The position numbers and the translations under genes are program-made. Below the pieces are notes generated by a model. That model was not told the origin of the DNA. It worked only from the letters and a program-made list of their open reading frames with translations, and searched no databases. From Manis javanica (lineage: Eukaryota; Chordata; Mammalia; Pholidota; Manidae), in assembly GCF_040802235.1 (NCBI RefSeq), contig NC_133168.1, positions 34,429,759 to 34,493,758 on the forward strand: a stretch of DNA of 64,000 nt, given 5' to 3'. Shown here one piece after another: positions 10,364 to 22,389 of this stretch (position 1 is its first letter; each line of letters starts with the position of its first letter).

Positions 10364-11970
10364 TCTCTGGTAACATAAGTACATAACTAAATAGGGAAAT
10401 ACTAAAATATAACCCCTACAAATTGTACAAGCATATGCCTACAGAACCATGAAGTAAATATTTCCCAAAGATGTGGGTGAAGATAATGCCCCTCTGATAG
10501 GAAGTTAGTCTCAGTCCCGTCGTTTACACTACCCTAGCCAGTAAGTGTAAGACTGAAGACAGTAAAACCTTGTTTATGACCTATCAGTCAGGTAAGCTAT
10601 GTATGTATAAATGTATGCCTGGACAGATGCTATGAAGCTGTAAAATATTGAGCCCTAGATTTGGGGTGGAGTGGAGGAAATGAGTAAGGATCGATTTTTA
10701 ATTAGAAGTATAAGTTATTTAAGTAAACATGAATTGAAAATGTGTCTATCATGTTTGCTTTTTGAGTAGTTTTCTTGGCTTCTAGGGTGAATTCCAGGAA
10801 AATGGTGGCATCTTGAGAATATGTGTGATTCACACTTCTTCACTGCTAAAAGAAATCACCTAGAAAATGCACAAAGTTTGTAAAATAACATGTTCTGGAT
10901 TGGAAACCTGAGATAAGAACAAGGCAGAAACGCTGATGAATTTGGCATCTTAAATGCAGATAGAATCAGTTTAAAGAAGAAAACAAAATTATGGTACACT
11001 GGATACTTCTCACAAGTCAGGCCAAGACTTGCAGGGAGAAAGGCAAAACACTAGCCCAAGAAACCCCAGGACAATGTGAAGGAGTGAATGTAAATGTAGT
11101 CTTAAAACCTACAAATAAATTTTTATTCCAGTCCTTTTATTTGCTGTGTGTCAGCAGAACTTAGGAATGCCTGTGGCATCAAAGGGCTCCAGTCACTACT
11201 ATGAAAGAAATGATTATGGCAAACACTGTAGGAAAAGCAAAAACTGCCCAAGGCTGTGTGAAACAGGAAAGGAAGGTTCTAGGCTATTACATTCAGGGCT
11301 ATTGGAACAGGGTGGAGAAACCAGCCTGAACTCCTGTTAAAATGAAAGGTAGGAGAAGTTTTAAGAGCCTGGATGAGGGCATCTGAGGCCATCTGGGTTT
11401 AATGGACCTTGCCCAAAGAAAAGTAAACTTCCTCCTATCTTCACAACAGCAAGTAGTTCTTACAGTTTAGAGCAAGGCACCCACTGAAGTTAGGCTCTTA
11501 TCCTCCCACAAGGATCAGGAAATGGAAGCTCTTAATGATTACATTTCAAATAAATGGGTTCTGGAGAAAGGCATTCCTGGGTTTTTTAACTGACGAGAGG
11601 CTCTTTAAATATTTACATCTCAAAGAGGACAAGGCAATTTACAATGGGAACTTTCCTGGTATTTGCTCTAAGTCAGGAAGAAGCTTCACTAAAGTTTAGT
11701 AAAACTGGAAGAAATATTAGAGCCCATTTTGGTCACAGGTTAAGGAAATAAAAAAATAAGATTGATAATATAAAAGCAAAAAGCACTTCTTAGTCTGTTA
11801 TGTTAGGTTTTTCTTTTCTGCTTTTTTTCCCTCAAATATTGTTTTTCAGTATTCAGCCTTAAAATGTTTTTCTTTTTTTCTTTTCTTTATATGGGTGTAA
11901 TTTCCTAGATATTAGCCCCCATGACTTTAATTATTTTTCATATGCTGACAGTTTCCAAATTGTTACTGGA
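10364..11970. other. No recognised gene; unassigned sequence
   Basis: Mixed AT-rich sequence. A 64-residue plus-strand frame at 11146-11340 has no motif or family I recognise and lies in a slightly GC-richer patch. It may be an old retroelement remnant. No host exon is supported. Confidence 0.35.
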
Positions 11971-11974
11971 GATG

Positions 11975-12560
11975 GGTCCTTGATCTTGCCCCAAGAAAGA
12001 ATTCAAGAACAAATGAAAAAGTGGTTGAATTTTAGGAACTTATTGGAAAATATGAAGTTAAAGGAAAATAAAAGCAAATGCCCAAGAGTTGAGTGTGGGC
12101 AGACCCAGAGGTGGTTGCCTTGAGGAAACAATAGGAAACTTTTTTATACAAAGAGAGATGAACATTTATTAAGTGGGGATAGGTTTCAAAGGGAACAGGG
12201 GGAGTCTTCTCAGAGTTCTGATTTGTACCACCCCCTTGCCAGGTTAGGGAGTTTTGGGTTATTGGTCTTCATTAGAACTGTCATGGCAGGGGAGGCATGA
12301 TTTTTCCTGTTAATGAGAGTATAATGCATTTGGGGTTGAAGTTTGGGTCAACTTTTTGTTCATGTTGGAACTAGCTAGTTTTGGAAGTCTTGTTGGGTAG
12401 CTTAGCAGACATGAGCAAGTCTCACCCTGTCATGGACAAGATCCTCCCTGTTCCCACCTACTCCTTATAGTCAGATGGTAGAATATCCCCAAATCCTTCC
12501 TGTTTATGTCCCTGCCTTATCAGGGCCTGAGATGTAGAAAGCCCCATAGGGTTTCTAGAC
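11975..12560 (-). repeat. ERV1-like LTR, antisense
   Basis: The left edge, 'tgatcttgccccaag' followed by 'aaagaattcaagaac', reads on the minus strand like an LTR U5 end ('gaattctttcttggggc'). The rest is GC-richer than its neighbours, with 'cagggcctgagatgtagaaagcccc' at the far end. No protein domain or duplication was found. The class is inferred from the U5 pattern. Confidence 0.45.
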
Positions 12561-12569
12561 TGTTGGGGG

Positions 12570-13190
12570 AGGGCGCTGTGTACTTTCCTCCCTGCCATGA
12601 CAAAGAATTGAAGGGCAGAGACACAGCAGTGAAACAGAGTAAAAGATTTATTTAAAGTTACTTAAAGACAGAAAAAGTGCTTCAGGTAACCTCAGCGAGG
12701 AGAGGCGCCCTGAAAGGATGGAGAGAGAGAGTTTAAGATTAGAGGGTTATGTACTTAGAAAGTACAGATGACCTCAGAGAGAGGAGTGTCCCAAAAGGTT
12801 GGGGGTTCACCCTTTTAAGGATTCTTTGGGAATGTGACTAAGGGCTGGGTGTGCAGACTTGTTAAGTAGTCTTTGAATACTTAGAATTAACTTAACATAA
12901 GGAACTTCCTGTTCTGATTTCTTCCTGGGATACCGGCATCTTGGTCTGGGAGCATATCAAACAAGACTGCCTGCCCATCCCCCAAAATGGGGTGACGTAT
13001 TGTCTGTTTGCTAAGGACTAAGTAAAGAATTTTACTTCTTAACTTCGTGCCTTTTACTATCTTGTTTACGGCTCAGCCTGCATGCTAAATTAGTTGCCTA
13101 GGTTGCAAAGTCCTTGATTAGGGTCGAAGGAGAAAAAAAGAAGCATATAGGTAAAGTTAAAAAATAAGCTGGGCCTGCATGATTAACACA
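12570..13190 (-). repeat. ERV1-like LTR, antisense (same family as 40360-40880)
   Basis: At 12605-12660 the sequence 'ggcagagacacagcagtga' followed by 'agatttatttaaag' aligns with 'ggcagagacacagtagtga' and 'gttttatttgaa' at 40413-40450. On the minus strand this gives an AATAAA signal upstream of a 'tgtgtctctgcc' U5. The remainder is a GC-richer U3-like region. No target duplication was identified. Confidence 0.55.
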
Positions 13191-13559
13191 ATATACATGG
13201 GCTATGCTGAGGTACCCTCCTTCATCTGGGGAATATTCAAACATTCCAGACCAAGTTGTTCCTGGTTTTTTGAGCTTTAACTGATTAACTCTGGGTCATT
13301 TTAGTGGACCTCCCTGGCCTTATTTTCTTTTTACCCTGTTCATATCTATTTTCCTGCCTAACAAGATCAACAGCTTGGGTTGGTACCTGTCCACTAAGAC
13401 TCAAAAGGTGACCCAGAGTTACCTCAGGATTCATTAATTGTAATAAATTTACATTTTGGTTTTGGCCCCCCCAGTGAATTTTTCTTAGATACTTATGGGT
13501 GGGTATCAGTGCACTGAGAAGGTTATATAACCTGAAATTGTCAATCAACAGGTCAATTA

Positions 13560-13800
13560 AGTGATGTAAGACATGAAAAGGAACTTACCACCATTTTAAA
13601 AATCAATCCTAACCCTAATAAAAGGGCTGCTTATGGTTTCCAGAGAGTCTGCTCTCCACCCTTCTCGAGAGTGTACCTATGCTTTGCTTAATAAACTTCT
13701 TAAAACTATCCTAAGTCTGTCCCTTGATTGAATTATTTCCTTTGAGAAGACAAGAATTGAGGAAACACAGTGTGTTCCCCTGGCAACAGTCTGTTACCTA
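13560..13800 (+). repeat. ERV1-like LTR 3' part, plus strand
   Basis: A promoter/polyadenylation-like order is visible: 'taataaaagggctgc' (TATA-like), 'ctgctctccacccttctcgaga', then 'gctttgcttaataaacttct' (AATAAA at about 13690), then 'gtctgtcccttgattgaatt' and 'gacaagaattgagg'. This is the R-U5 arrangement of gamma-type LTRs. The 5' edge is unclear and the preceding 13200-13560 may belong to the same element. Confidence 0.5.
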
Positions 13801-14555
13801 AATTCACCCCACATACACCAAAAGAACAGTTTACACAGAATGTGTAGGTTGTAAGCAAACAGTTGGCCAAAATCCCCCCCACAGATAGCCTGCTCATGTC
13901 TGGCTATCTACCTACTCTAACAAAACTATGATATTTATGCTTTTAAAGAAAAATGTATTTTGCTCCAAGGTTCTAAATCTTTTGTCTTTGCTGAAAAAAT
14001 AAAATAAATTTAAAGGGTACTCAGGAAAAAATAAATTAACAATTAAAAACAAGAATTAAAGTAACAAAGAAACCAAAGTTGCATTAGAAAACTGCTATTA
14101 AGATAAAAATGTCAATTTGATAAAATGTAATTTGAAGAGAATAAGCTGGACATAAATTTGCAGATTATTCTAACAAAACTGGATAGAAAGGAATATTAGA
14201 AAGTAAAAAAAGGAAATATGTGCCTAAATTATACTAAGAAGAATTGGTGTTATAATTAGTGAAAGGAAAAGAGGGGATGCAAACTTGACAGTCTAAGCAG
14301 GCTTATTGATAAACCTGAGAGGGGCCCCTCTATTTTGGCCATCAGAACAAAGAAGGTGTCTATTACAGGCTAGGAGACTTTTTATAGCCAGGTTTTTTGA
14401 TGGGCTTTTTGAGGGGAGGGGTCAGGGGAAAGGTGGGCTTGTGGCTTGCTGACATGTTCTCTGAAGAATGCTTGTAGCCTAGGCGATATGAAACCCAGGT
14501 ATCTCTGAAATAGTAGGCATACTTATTCAAAAAGGTGGTACTCCTGTTTGGATTC
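13801..14555. other. Unassigned sequence, possible LTR debris at 14270-14520
   Basis: 13860-14270 is A-rich with no call. 14270-14520 is GC-richer ('gagaggggcccctctattttgg', 'tgaggggaggggtcaggg') and looks LTR-like, but I see no signal order or duplication to prove it. Confidence 0.3.
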
Positions 14556-14559
14556 TATC

Positions 14560-14878
14560 AATTAGAGCAGATTTTTAGAGAAAGGAGTATACATATTTCC
14601 TCCATTCACACACACAGAGTAGCATATCATAAACATTGTTCTTTGTTTTGCTTTTTCTTAATATATTTTGGGTATCTTTCTGTATCACTCCATACAGAAA
14701 CTGCTCCCTGTGCTACATAATTTTTCATTCGGAGAGCATAAGGTAGTTCACTTGACCAGTTTTCTTCTGATGTACTATTGAGATCTATAATATTAAAATT
14801 ATATTCTTGTTTTTCTATAATAGAAAATGCAGCAGTAAATAGTGCTGTATCATTATCATTTCTTATGGCCACATCTGT
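14560..14878 (-). mobile_element. Old L1M fragment, antisense
   Basis: On the plus strand the series ending 'gcagcagtaaatagtgctgtatcattatcatt' is a diverged version of the antisense ORF2/3' region of old L1. The 81-residue minus-strand frame at 14627-14872 is a decayed part of it. A GC-rich unassigned stretch (14880-15095) follows, beginning TGTTGGGG, possibly an LTR edge. Confidence 0.45.
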
Positions 14879-15099
14879 TGGGGTAGGTAGTTAGACATAA
14901 GCAAGAGAAAGGGTAAGCCCATCACCCAGGAAGACCCCTCCTTGGCCAACCCCTAAGCCCAGTTCCACAGTCCAGGATGCCTTGCTTATCAGGAGGCCCA
15001 GACAATCAAGGACACCTAGATTGTCAAGAGGCCCAGGACCACAGGGGCTTCCCTAATCACAGGGCATGCTCAAGGTCTGAAGACTCCCCACGCACATAC

Positions 15100-15372
15100 A
15101 CACATACTATTTGATTCTACTTAGATGAGGTATGTAAAATCAAAATCATAGACAGAAAGTAGAATGGCTTCCAGGGGTTGGAAGGAAGGGAAAATGCAGA
15201 GTTATTGTTTAATGAATATAGAGTCTCAGTTTTATAAAATGAGTGATGGAAATGTACAGTAGTGATGATTGCACAACAGTGTGAACGTATTTAATACCAC
15301 TGAATTGTGCATTTTAAATGGTTAAGATGCTAAATTTTAAATTGTGTATTTTACTACAATAAAAAGTAAGTT
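15100..15372 (+). mobile_element. Old L1 3' end (L1M type)
   Basis: 'tggcttccaggggttgga' early and 'attgtgcattttaaatgg...actacaataaaaa' at the end are typical of the 3' UTR terminus of old L1. It forms the left flank of the twin-primed L1. Its last 58 bp are included in the inverted repeat arm. Confidence 0.7.
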
Positions 15373-15738
15373 ATTGTTGCAAATGGTACGATCTGTTTTT
15401 TTCTTATGGCTAAGTAATATTCCATTGTGTATATGTACCACATCTTCTTTATCCATTCATCTACTGATGGACATTTAGGTTGCTTCCATATCTTGGCTAT
15501 TGTGAATAGTGCTGCGATAAACATAGGGGTGCATCTGTCTTTTTCAAACTGGAGTGCTGCATTCTTAGGTTAAATTCCTAGAAGTGGAATTCCTGGGTCA
15601 AATGGTATTTCTATTTTGACTAGAGGGTATTACGCTCAGTGAAATAAGCCAGATGGAGAAAGACAAGTACCAAATGATTTCACTCATAGGTGGAGTATAA
15701 GAACAAAGGAAAACTAAAGGAACAAAACAGCAGCAGAA
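15315..15738 (+). repeat. Left arm of a ~430-bp inverted repeat
   Basis: This arm includes the end of the old L1 3' end and most of the twin-primed junction of the young L1. Its reverse complement occurs at 17188-17623. By eye I find four substitutions and one 12-bp gap (present in the right arm at 17307-17318), about 99% identity. This arm keeps both natural flanks, so it is the probable source copy. Confidence 0.85.
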
Positions 15739-16041
15739 TCATAGAACCCAAGAATGGACTAATAGTTACCAAAGGGAAAGGGACCTGGGAGGATGGGTGG
15801 GAAGGGAGGGACAAGGGTGGGGAAAAAGAAAGAGGGCATTACTATTAGCATGTATAGTGGGGGGGTGGCACGGGGAGGGCTGTGTAACACAGAGAAGACA
15901 AGTAGTGATTTTACAGCATCTTAGTACACTGATGGACAGTGACTGTGAAGGAGTATGTGAGAGGGACTTGGTGAAGGGGGAAGCCTAGTAAACATAATAT
16001 TCTTCATGTAATTGTAGATTGATGATACCAAAATTAAAAAA
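15373..16041 (+). mobile_element. Young L1, 5'-inverted (twin-primed), with A-tail
   Basis: 15375-15619 is L1 sequence in antisense. From 15620 ('ctagagggtatta...') the sense 3' UTR runs to the A-run at about 16031-16041. The two parts are adjacent in a normal L1: the antisense part ends at '...ccatttgcaacaa' and the sense part starts about 10 bp further on, the usual result of twin priming. A likely imperfect target duplication is 'agtaagttatt' at the left against 'ggtaggttatt' at the right. The env tail is absent. A short GC-rich plus-strand frame at 15797-15988 is 3' UTR, not a gene. Confidence 0.8.
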
Positions 16042-16820
16042 AAAAGGTAGGTTATTAGCTACTTTAAAAATGCATTCTTTTTTTAATGGCTTAGCTTGTC
16101 AATTCAAATGAAAACACATCTAAATGAGAAAAACTAACATACTATATTAATTGATTCACTTATAAATAACCATAACATACAATTTGCACAAATACTAGGG
16201 ATTTTCTGGCACATTGTAAATTAGAGTTTAAGGTATTTGAAATTCTGCTGTTAACTACTGTGTTCTTGGTTGTAAAAAAAACCTTTAAGAAGGATTTCAT
16301 GAATATCTGAAAAATAATTTAGTGGCATTCATTATAATTAGATACCTGAGAGTTTGCTGCCCCCTGCTCTAGAATTCCTCTTAATAGATATTTGTTCTTT
16401 GTATCTTAGGCTTCATTTCACCATGTATTTCCTATTGAGTCTGGAATTTGGTATTTTCCAAAAAACATATTTTACTCACTCATGTATATGTGGCATTTTC
16501 TGATGAGGATTTTAATGACTGTCCACTGGAAATTTAATTAGCTCAATGCATTTCCTCCGGTGTGTCACCAATACTACAACTAAGTAGCAGGCAATGATTT
16601 TTTCTGTTCTTAAAAAAATGCTTTCATGTAAATAAGTGTTCTGGGTTTCTGCTAACTTCACATAAATAAAAAATTTTCTACCCTGAGAATAATTAGTTTA
16701 ATTTAACTCATATAAGCATGACCAATATATGACTGTTTAAATTACAGCACAATTCTCTTTAATTTACAGACCCAACTGATTTTTCAAGTAAATCTTAAGT
16801 GTAATCACATATTTTTATCA
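16042..16820. other. No recognised feature (spacer of the inverted repeat)
   Basis: AT-rich unique-looking sequence between the young L1 tail and the old L1 leader. No frame or repeat is recognised. Confidence 0.4.
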
Positions 16821-16829
16821 ATGAAAGAG

Positions 16830-18410
16830 TAAAGACTTTCACTTCTGGAAAAGTGGATCAACCAAACTCTTCCCTGTTCCTACAGCTAAATGCAACGAAA
16901 CTCCTTTCACACTGCATAGAGGGCAAACAAGTATCTGAATGGTGGAAAGAATTAGGTAGACTAGTTAGGAAGCTCAAAATTCATGTAAGGACATGATAGT
17001 GAATCCTCCGGGCACTCTTTGTTTTTCATTTTTGCTTCATTATCTCATGCTAAAGATGGGGAAAACTCAAAAACACCAACGGGTGCAAACAGAAAAAAAG
17101 TTCCAACAGAGGTCGGCTCTCCATAGCCACAGGACCAGGAAAAGATAGCATACTAAGATAGAAAGCTTTTAGTTGATCACTGCTCTCTTCTGCTGCTGTT
17201 TTGTTCCTTTAGTTTTCCTTTGTTCTTATACTCCACCTATGAGTGAAATCATTTGGTACTTGTCTTTCTCCATCTGGCTTATTTCACTGAGCATAATACC
17301 CTCTAGTATGGAGGTTCCTCAAAATAGAAATACCATTTGACCCAGGAATTCCACTTCTAGGAATTTGACCTAAGAATGCAGCACTCCAGTTTGAAAAAGA
17401 CAGATGCACCCCTATGTTTATCGCAGCACTATTCACAATAGCCAAGATATGGAAGCAACCTAAATGTCCATCAGTAGATGAATGGATAAAGAAGATATGG
17501 TACATATACACAATGGAATATTACTTAGCCATAAGAAAAAAACAGATCCTACCATTTGCAACAATAACTTACTTTTTATTGTAGTAAAATACACAATTTA
17601 AAATTTAGCATCTTAACCATTTAGCATCTGTGCCAAATACCACAGAAAAGTTGTGTGCCCATCTTCTCCATACCTAATGAGCTAGGAACCTGGACTTTGG
17701 GCTACCAGGGTGTAAGGGGCAGGCCTATCCCCACATTGCAATGGTGTCAAAGATCATGTTAAACATGTGAACCAGGACCTTTAATCCCAAAAGGTGGTAA
17801 GAAGGCCTCACCCAACACACAGTGTCAGTGGAGACCACATGGAGAGCTAGGACTTCCATCCTCACCTGGAAGTTAAGGGTACCCATCTCCACTAGAAAGG
17901 TGTCATAGGAGGCCTAATAGAGAGTCAGAGTTTTACCACTACCAGGTAGAAATGAGGCTGACCTCTTCCATCTTGCCAGTGGTGATCAGTGAAGGCCACC
18001 CTGAAGGAAAAATTTGGCATTTGACCTGTTATCTGCCAAGGAAGTATCACTGGAAATATAATGGAGAGTCTGAAAATCTCACCTCTGCCCAATGGTCAAA
18101 AGAAGCCCCTTACTCAATATCAGGTGTCACCAGAACTTGAGTGGGAAACCTGGACCTCTACACCTGCTTGGCAGTAACTAGGCAGTCTCTGTTCCTTCCT
18201 CTGATGGAGGGGGTTGGAGGAAGCCAGCTCAAATGGAAGGTGAAAATAATATCCAAAGTCTCATAACATAATACCTAAAATATTGAGGTTTCAATAGGAA
18301 AATCATGTCAGGTCAAAAACCAAGAAACTCTCAGACTGAATCAAAAAAGACAATAGATGTCAATGCAGAGAAGACTGAGATCCTCAAATGAATCTAGAAT
18401 GAAAGGATGA
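16830..18410 (+). mobile_element. Old L1 5' UTR-like leader, interrupted by the inverted-repeat right arm
   Basis: 16830-17187 and 17624-18410 form one GC-richer, leader-like sequence with repeated phrases of the type 'aggcctcacccaacacaca', 'ggagaccacatgg', 'acttccatcctcacctgg'. These resemble the 5' UTR of old L1 (L1M/HAL1-like). The arm at 17188-17623 splits it. The assignment is from pattern memory. Confidence 0.45.
17188..17623 (-). repeat. Right arm of the ~430-bp inverted repeat
   Basis: This is the reverse complement of 15315-15738, including the young L1 inversion junction and 58 bp of the unrelated old L1 3' end next to it. Two independent L1 insertions could not share that flank, so it is a DNA-level duplicate in inverted orientation. 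It keeps 12 bp (17307-17318) at the inversion junction that the left arm lacks. The 75-residue minus-strand frame here is L1 debris. Confidence 0.85.
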
Positions 18411-19010
18411 ACAGGTAAATAAATGGATGGATGAATAAATGAATATCAACATAATTTAACCTTCTTATAATTTAAATAACATCCAGACGGGCACAGATTT
18501 TGCTTTTGTCTAAAGAGAATGTGAGGACTTTCCCCGGTAGCATCCTAAAGTTTTAAGTACGTGAAGCTCCTAAATTAACTCCTTGTATCCAGAGGGAGTG
18601 ACTGTCAGGAAAGTGAACTGTGTTTCTTTTTATCAGAAGTTACTTTTATGATGGAAAAAAAAATGCAGTCTCATAGACTCACAGTTAATATGTATCTTCT
18701 TTGGATTCTTAAGTAAAGAATTTTCTTCCAGATAAATTGATTAGGTTTTTTAACTCAACAGAAAACATAACTTGCTCTAAAATATGTGATGATAAGTATA
18801 GGAAAACAATGGCATCATCTCAGGATTTAATAGGAAATTTTCCAGAGATTAGTTTAAAAATGCAAACCCATATAGTTTTCTCAAGTACTAATTGTTGGCT
18901 GCTGGCAGTGTCCAAATCCATGCTAGCCATTACTATATTGTGGAGCTCACACAGATGTCACCTGGGACATCTGATAACCTCCTCTTGACTTAATCCCAAA
19001 ACTAAACTCT
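18411..19010. other. No recognised feature
   Basis: AT-rich. A tiny (TGGA)n-like stretch near 18420-18445. The frame at 18737-18988 has no motif. Confidence 0.4.
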
Positions 19011-19015
19011 TTTTG

Positions 19016-19205
19016 AGCTCTGGTTCTCAAACCCTAGCCCACCTCAGAAAATCAGTTGGGGGTTTGTTAAAACACAGTTCCTGAGCCACATCTCAAAGTT
19101 CTCATTCCGTAAGTCTGGGGTGGGGCCTAACAATTTGTATTTCTAAGTTCCCCAAGGATGCTGATGGCCTTTGCCCTGGGACCCCACTTTTAGGAGCTCT
19201 GCTCT
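19016..19205 (+). mobile_element. MER5A (hAT-Charlie, non-autonomous)
   Basis: 'ggttctcaaaccctagcc' at the left, 'gtctggggtggggcct' in the middle and 'gatgctgatggcc...gggaccccac' at the right follow the MER5A order. The right terminal inverted repeat is decayed. Confidence 0.8.
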
Positions 19206-19890
19206 AGAGTAGGAGTTCCTAAGTGTGAAACTGCATTTACTCGAGATTAGACAAATATTCCATACCATATCTAATGATATTGCCCATAAAATATATTAAA
19301 ATAGATAACTGTGAAAATTCTGTTTGGCATACTTTATTTTTGGGAAAGACACTGTCATTTTAAATTGTGCCTCATCCATGAAAACCAAGGAACTGAAAAT
19401 CACGAGACTCAAGTATTGGGGACTTCAAATTACCCACAGAAACAGCATTCCTTAAATGTCCAACATCTTTGGTGTGATTACTGTTGGACTATAGGCTATG
19501 TTATATCTTAGTAAGAAAATATATTACTTAAGTCCATTAATTTTTTATATTTTTGTTATAAAGCAATAAAGTATATGCATCAAATTAGATTATTTTATCA
19601 TAATAAAGCTGCCGAATCACTTTTTTTCCTGCCCATTTATTTCAAGTTACTACTAGAGTCCAGACATTCTGGTGGAATAATATTAGATTATGAATTAGAA
19701 CATACTTCATAATCATATAATTCTGGAAAAAGCTGCTCAAAAGCATTTTACTCTATTTTACTCAGTAATACCTTCTTATAAATGGTGGACTTATTCAGTA
19801 TACTAATAAGAATACATTTTCCAGATCACAAAATAGGTAGTTCATCAGATTAGTTCTCAAAGCAATTTTGTTTTTCAATGTACTAATAAT
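19206..19890. other. No recognised feature
   Basis: AT-rich unique-looking sequence; a 66-residue frame at 19311-19511 has no recognised motif. Confidence 0.4.
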
Positions 19891-19895
19891 AACAC

Positions 19896-20203
19896 TGTGG
19901 GTGAAATTGCAATATTTCCAGAATCTCTCTCCTGGCCTTAGTACATCTCCATATCAATAGGTGTTTCCAAGAGGTGGAGACAAGTAGATCATCTCCATAT
20001 CAATAGGTGATTACAAGGGGCAGTGAGGGCCTATCTGGACTGGAGTGGTGTGGTGTGGTCCCTTTTTCAGCCAGGTCATGAGAGACATGGGTGAGCAGAA
20101 GTAGACAACTGCTTGTAAGCAATAAATGGGTTTCCTTTGATTGATTTTGGCTTCAAAGGTTATTTGCCCTGGGCTGGGAAGATATTTTCCTCATGGAGTT
20201 ACA
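19896..20203 (+). repeat. Solo LTR of the ERVL-type family, perfect 5-bp duplication
   Basis: It starts TGTGGGTGAAATTGC and ends GGAGTTACA, with AACAC at 19891-19895 and again at 20204-20208. The internal order matches the proviral LTRs at 45952 and 51209, including 'aagcaataaatgggttt' with its AATAAA. 308 bp. An internal near-duplicate 'atctccatatcaatagg' occurs twice, as in other copies. Confidence 0.92.
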
Positions 20204-20208
20204 AACAC

Positions 20209-20910
20209 TTTCTTAAAAAGATTAATCCATAAGTATGTACTGTAATTAGGCAGTCTTCATTTGGACACAGACATTTGTTTTGGCCTGTAGGCAAAAACAT
20301 TTAATTCTGGACAAAGAATTCCTGTAAAGTCTTTCATTATAAACCCAGATATGGCAATGTTCCAAAGCTTATAAAGCATCTTTCTAAAATATTGGCAGGA
20401 GAGTATGGATTTAGGTGCTTTTGTTTTGATTCCTTGTTGCATTTTTCCATCCTTCTTTTGTTTTCTCTTTTCGTTGGAGGCTACAAGACTTTGCAAACAA
20501 TTCTGGGGCTTGCCTGGCACTGTGAAGCAATCAGTGGTGACAGGGAATTACATCCTGTTTTAAAGGGAATTGTTTATAAGGACATATTTACACTTGAAGT
20601 AGGTGGAAGAGAGCTGGACCTATAATCAGTAAGGAGGGACATTTACCTTCCAACAGCACCATCCTCCCCTTGGGCAAACCCTGAATCCTGGCCAGGGTAG
20701 ATGTAAGTAAAAAAACTCATTTGCCATGTTTTGCAAAAGCCGAACCTGGGTTTATTTGAGGCCACATAATTGTTGCAAGGACAGTTGGCTTTCAATAAGC
20801 TAGGAAAGGTATATCTGTGCATAGATTCCTCTCACCTTTCTGTAAGTAGTAGGTTTCAAAATCACTGTACCCTATTTGACTTTCTGTATTTGAACAAGTT
20901 CCACCATTTT
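20209..20910. other. No recognised feature
   Basis: No repeat assignment. Overlapping frames on both strands (20257-20520 minus, 20392-20625 plus) shadow each other and show no family motifs. Confidence 0.4.
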
Positions 20911-20914
20911 GAAT

Positions 20915-21300
20915 GATTTGAAGTCATTTTAAGAGTACATATGGTCTCTGATTTTAAGATGTTAAGTGGAACTTAAGATCATTCCACTCTCAATTTTCCA
21001 GCTTCATAATGGTGCAAAAGCATTATATACTCAGTAGAAATTGTACTTTACATTTTGAATTTTCACCTTTTCTTGAGCTAGCAATATGTGACACCAGGCT
21101 TTCCCATGATGCTGGGCAGCAGTGATCTGTTAATCCCACCTCTGCTGTGCCATCATGACAGTGAACAACTGGTATTTGTTTCTAGTCATTCAGTGTCCAT
21201 GCAACCATTCTCTTTTTCACTGTCAGCATGATAGTCAATAAATTATATGAGATATTCAATTCTTTATTATGAAATGAGCTTTTCTAGTCTCAAATTCTCC
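20915..21300 (+). repeat. DNA-transposon-like MER repeat
   Basis: 'ggtgcaaaagcattatatactcagtagaaa', split over the line, then 'gagctagcaatatgtga', 'atgctgggcagcag' and 'caataaattatatgagatattcaa' follow a known mammalian MER repeat that I recognise by sequence but cannot name with confidence. A shorter relative lies at 53200-53530. Confidence 0.55.
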
Positions 21301-22385
21301 TGACCAAGCTAGATTTTCAGGACTATTTTAGTTTAAGGCCTGCAAGATTGATGGAACAGGTGAGTCTTCTCTCCTGTGGCCCTACTCCAGACTATTTGGA
21401 TTCTTACCAGTCAGATGACATGGGGAGAGAGTGCTGCCTCCTGCAGTCTTATTTGTAATATTTCTATTGCTTACACATCAGATTTTACTAAACCTCTAAA
21501 GTCCCCTTTCATAGTCCAGCATTCTACCTTCTCCCTGTCCCAGGATCAATGTCCTAAGTCAAATCCTCTCCTTTTGAGAGTGGGGACTAGGGAAGCAAGG
21601 CATTCAATTCTCCCTAGAGTTGGGGGTTTTACATAAGCAACCAGTGGACCAAATATAGCATCACTTGCTTTAAGTTTGTCATGATAAGCATTTTATCTTT
21701 TAGTTGCATTGGAAGCCTTTATATGTTGTTCATGGCCCTACCAGTCTGTAGCAGGAGCCACCCCTACTTCTGTCTCACTTGACCAGATTCACACATTTAA
21801 ATAATCTTCATGAGTCCTTTAAGCATTTAAATTAAGATTTCCTACACTAGCAAGTATAGTGGCCAACATTCAATATAATAACCCTTGCAAAAATGCCTGA
21901 AGCTATGACTAGAACAATTTGTGATCTGCAGTGAACACTAATACTATTTGCTACCCAACCTCTTTTTAGTAAGGATGGAACAAAGGTTGGAGAATGCTAT
22001 GGATGGAGGATGGTGAGTGAAATACATATTATAAGGCAAAATGTTAACAGCTCTGCTTATTCTCTTTTTATTCTTTACTCCCCAATATATGTATGGAAAA
22101 GTATTTTTTCTTGGATGTCAAATGTATAGCCCTCAATATACACAAATATGTTTCTAACCACAATCATCCACAACATACCCAAACAGGTATTACAGAAAGA
22201 ATAGAAATAATGGCAAAAGATTTCCAACTGGAAAAAAGCAATAAACTTAGTTGGTCTGAAAGTTTATAGCTTTGCAGAAGAGAAACCACCTGACATGGGG
22301 AGTTTTGTCCTTAAACTGACATCAGAATTAACTAATTGTTAATGTGTTGTTGGGCTGCTGCTTCTGGGGAAGTCTTTTCCTGTGC
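21301..22385. other. No recognised feature
   Basis: Mixed sequence. An 86-residue plus-strand frame at 21376-21636 has no recognised motif. No exon is supported. Confidence 0.35.
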
Positions 22386-22389
22386 GTGA

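Noticed and set aside
15797..15988. 63-residue GC-rich plus-strand frame
   Set aside because: It is within the G-rich young L1 3' UTR, which is non-coding in sibling copies.
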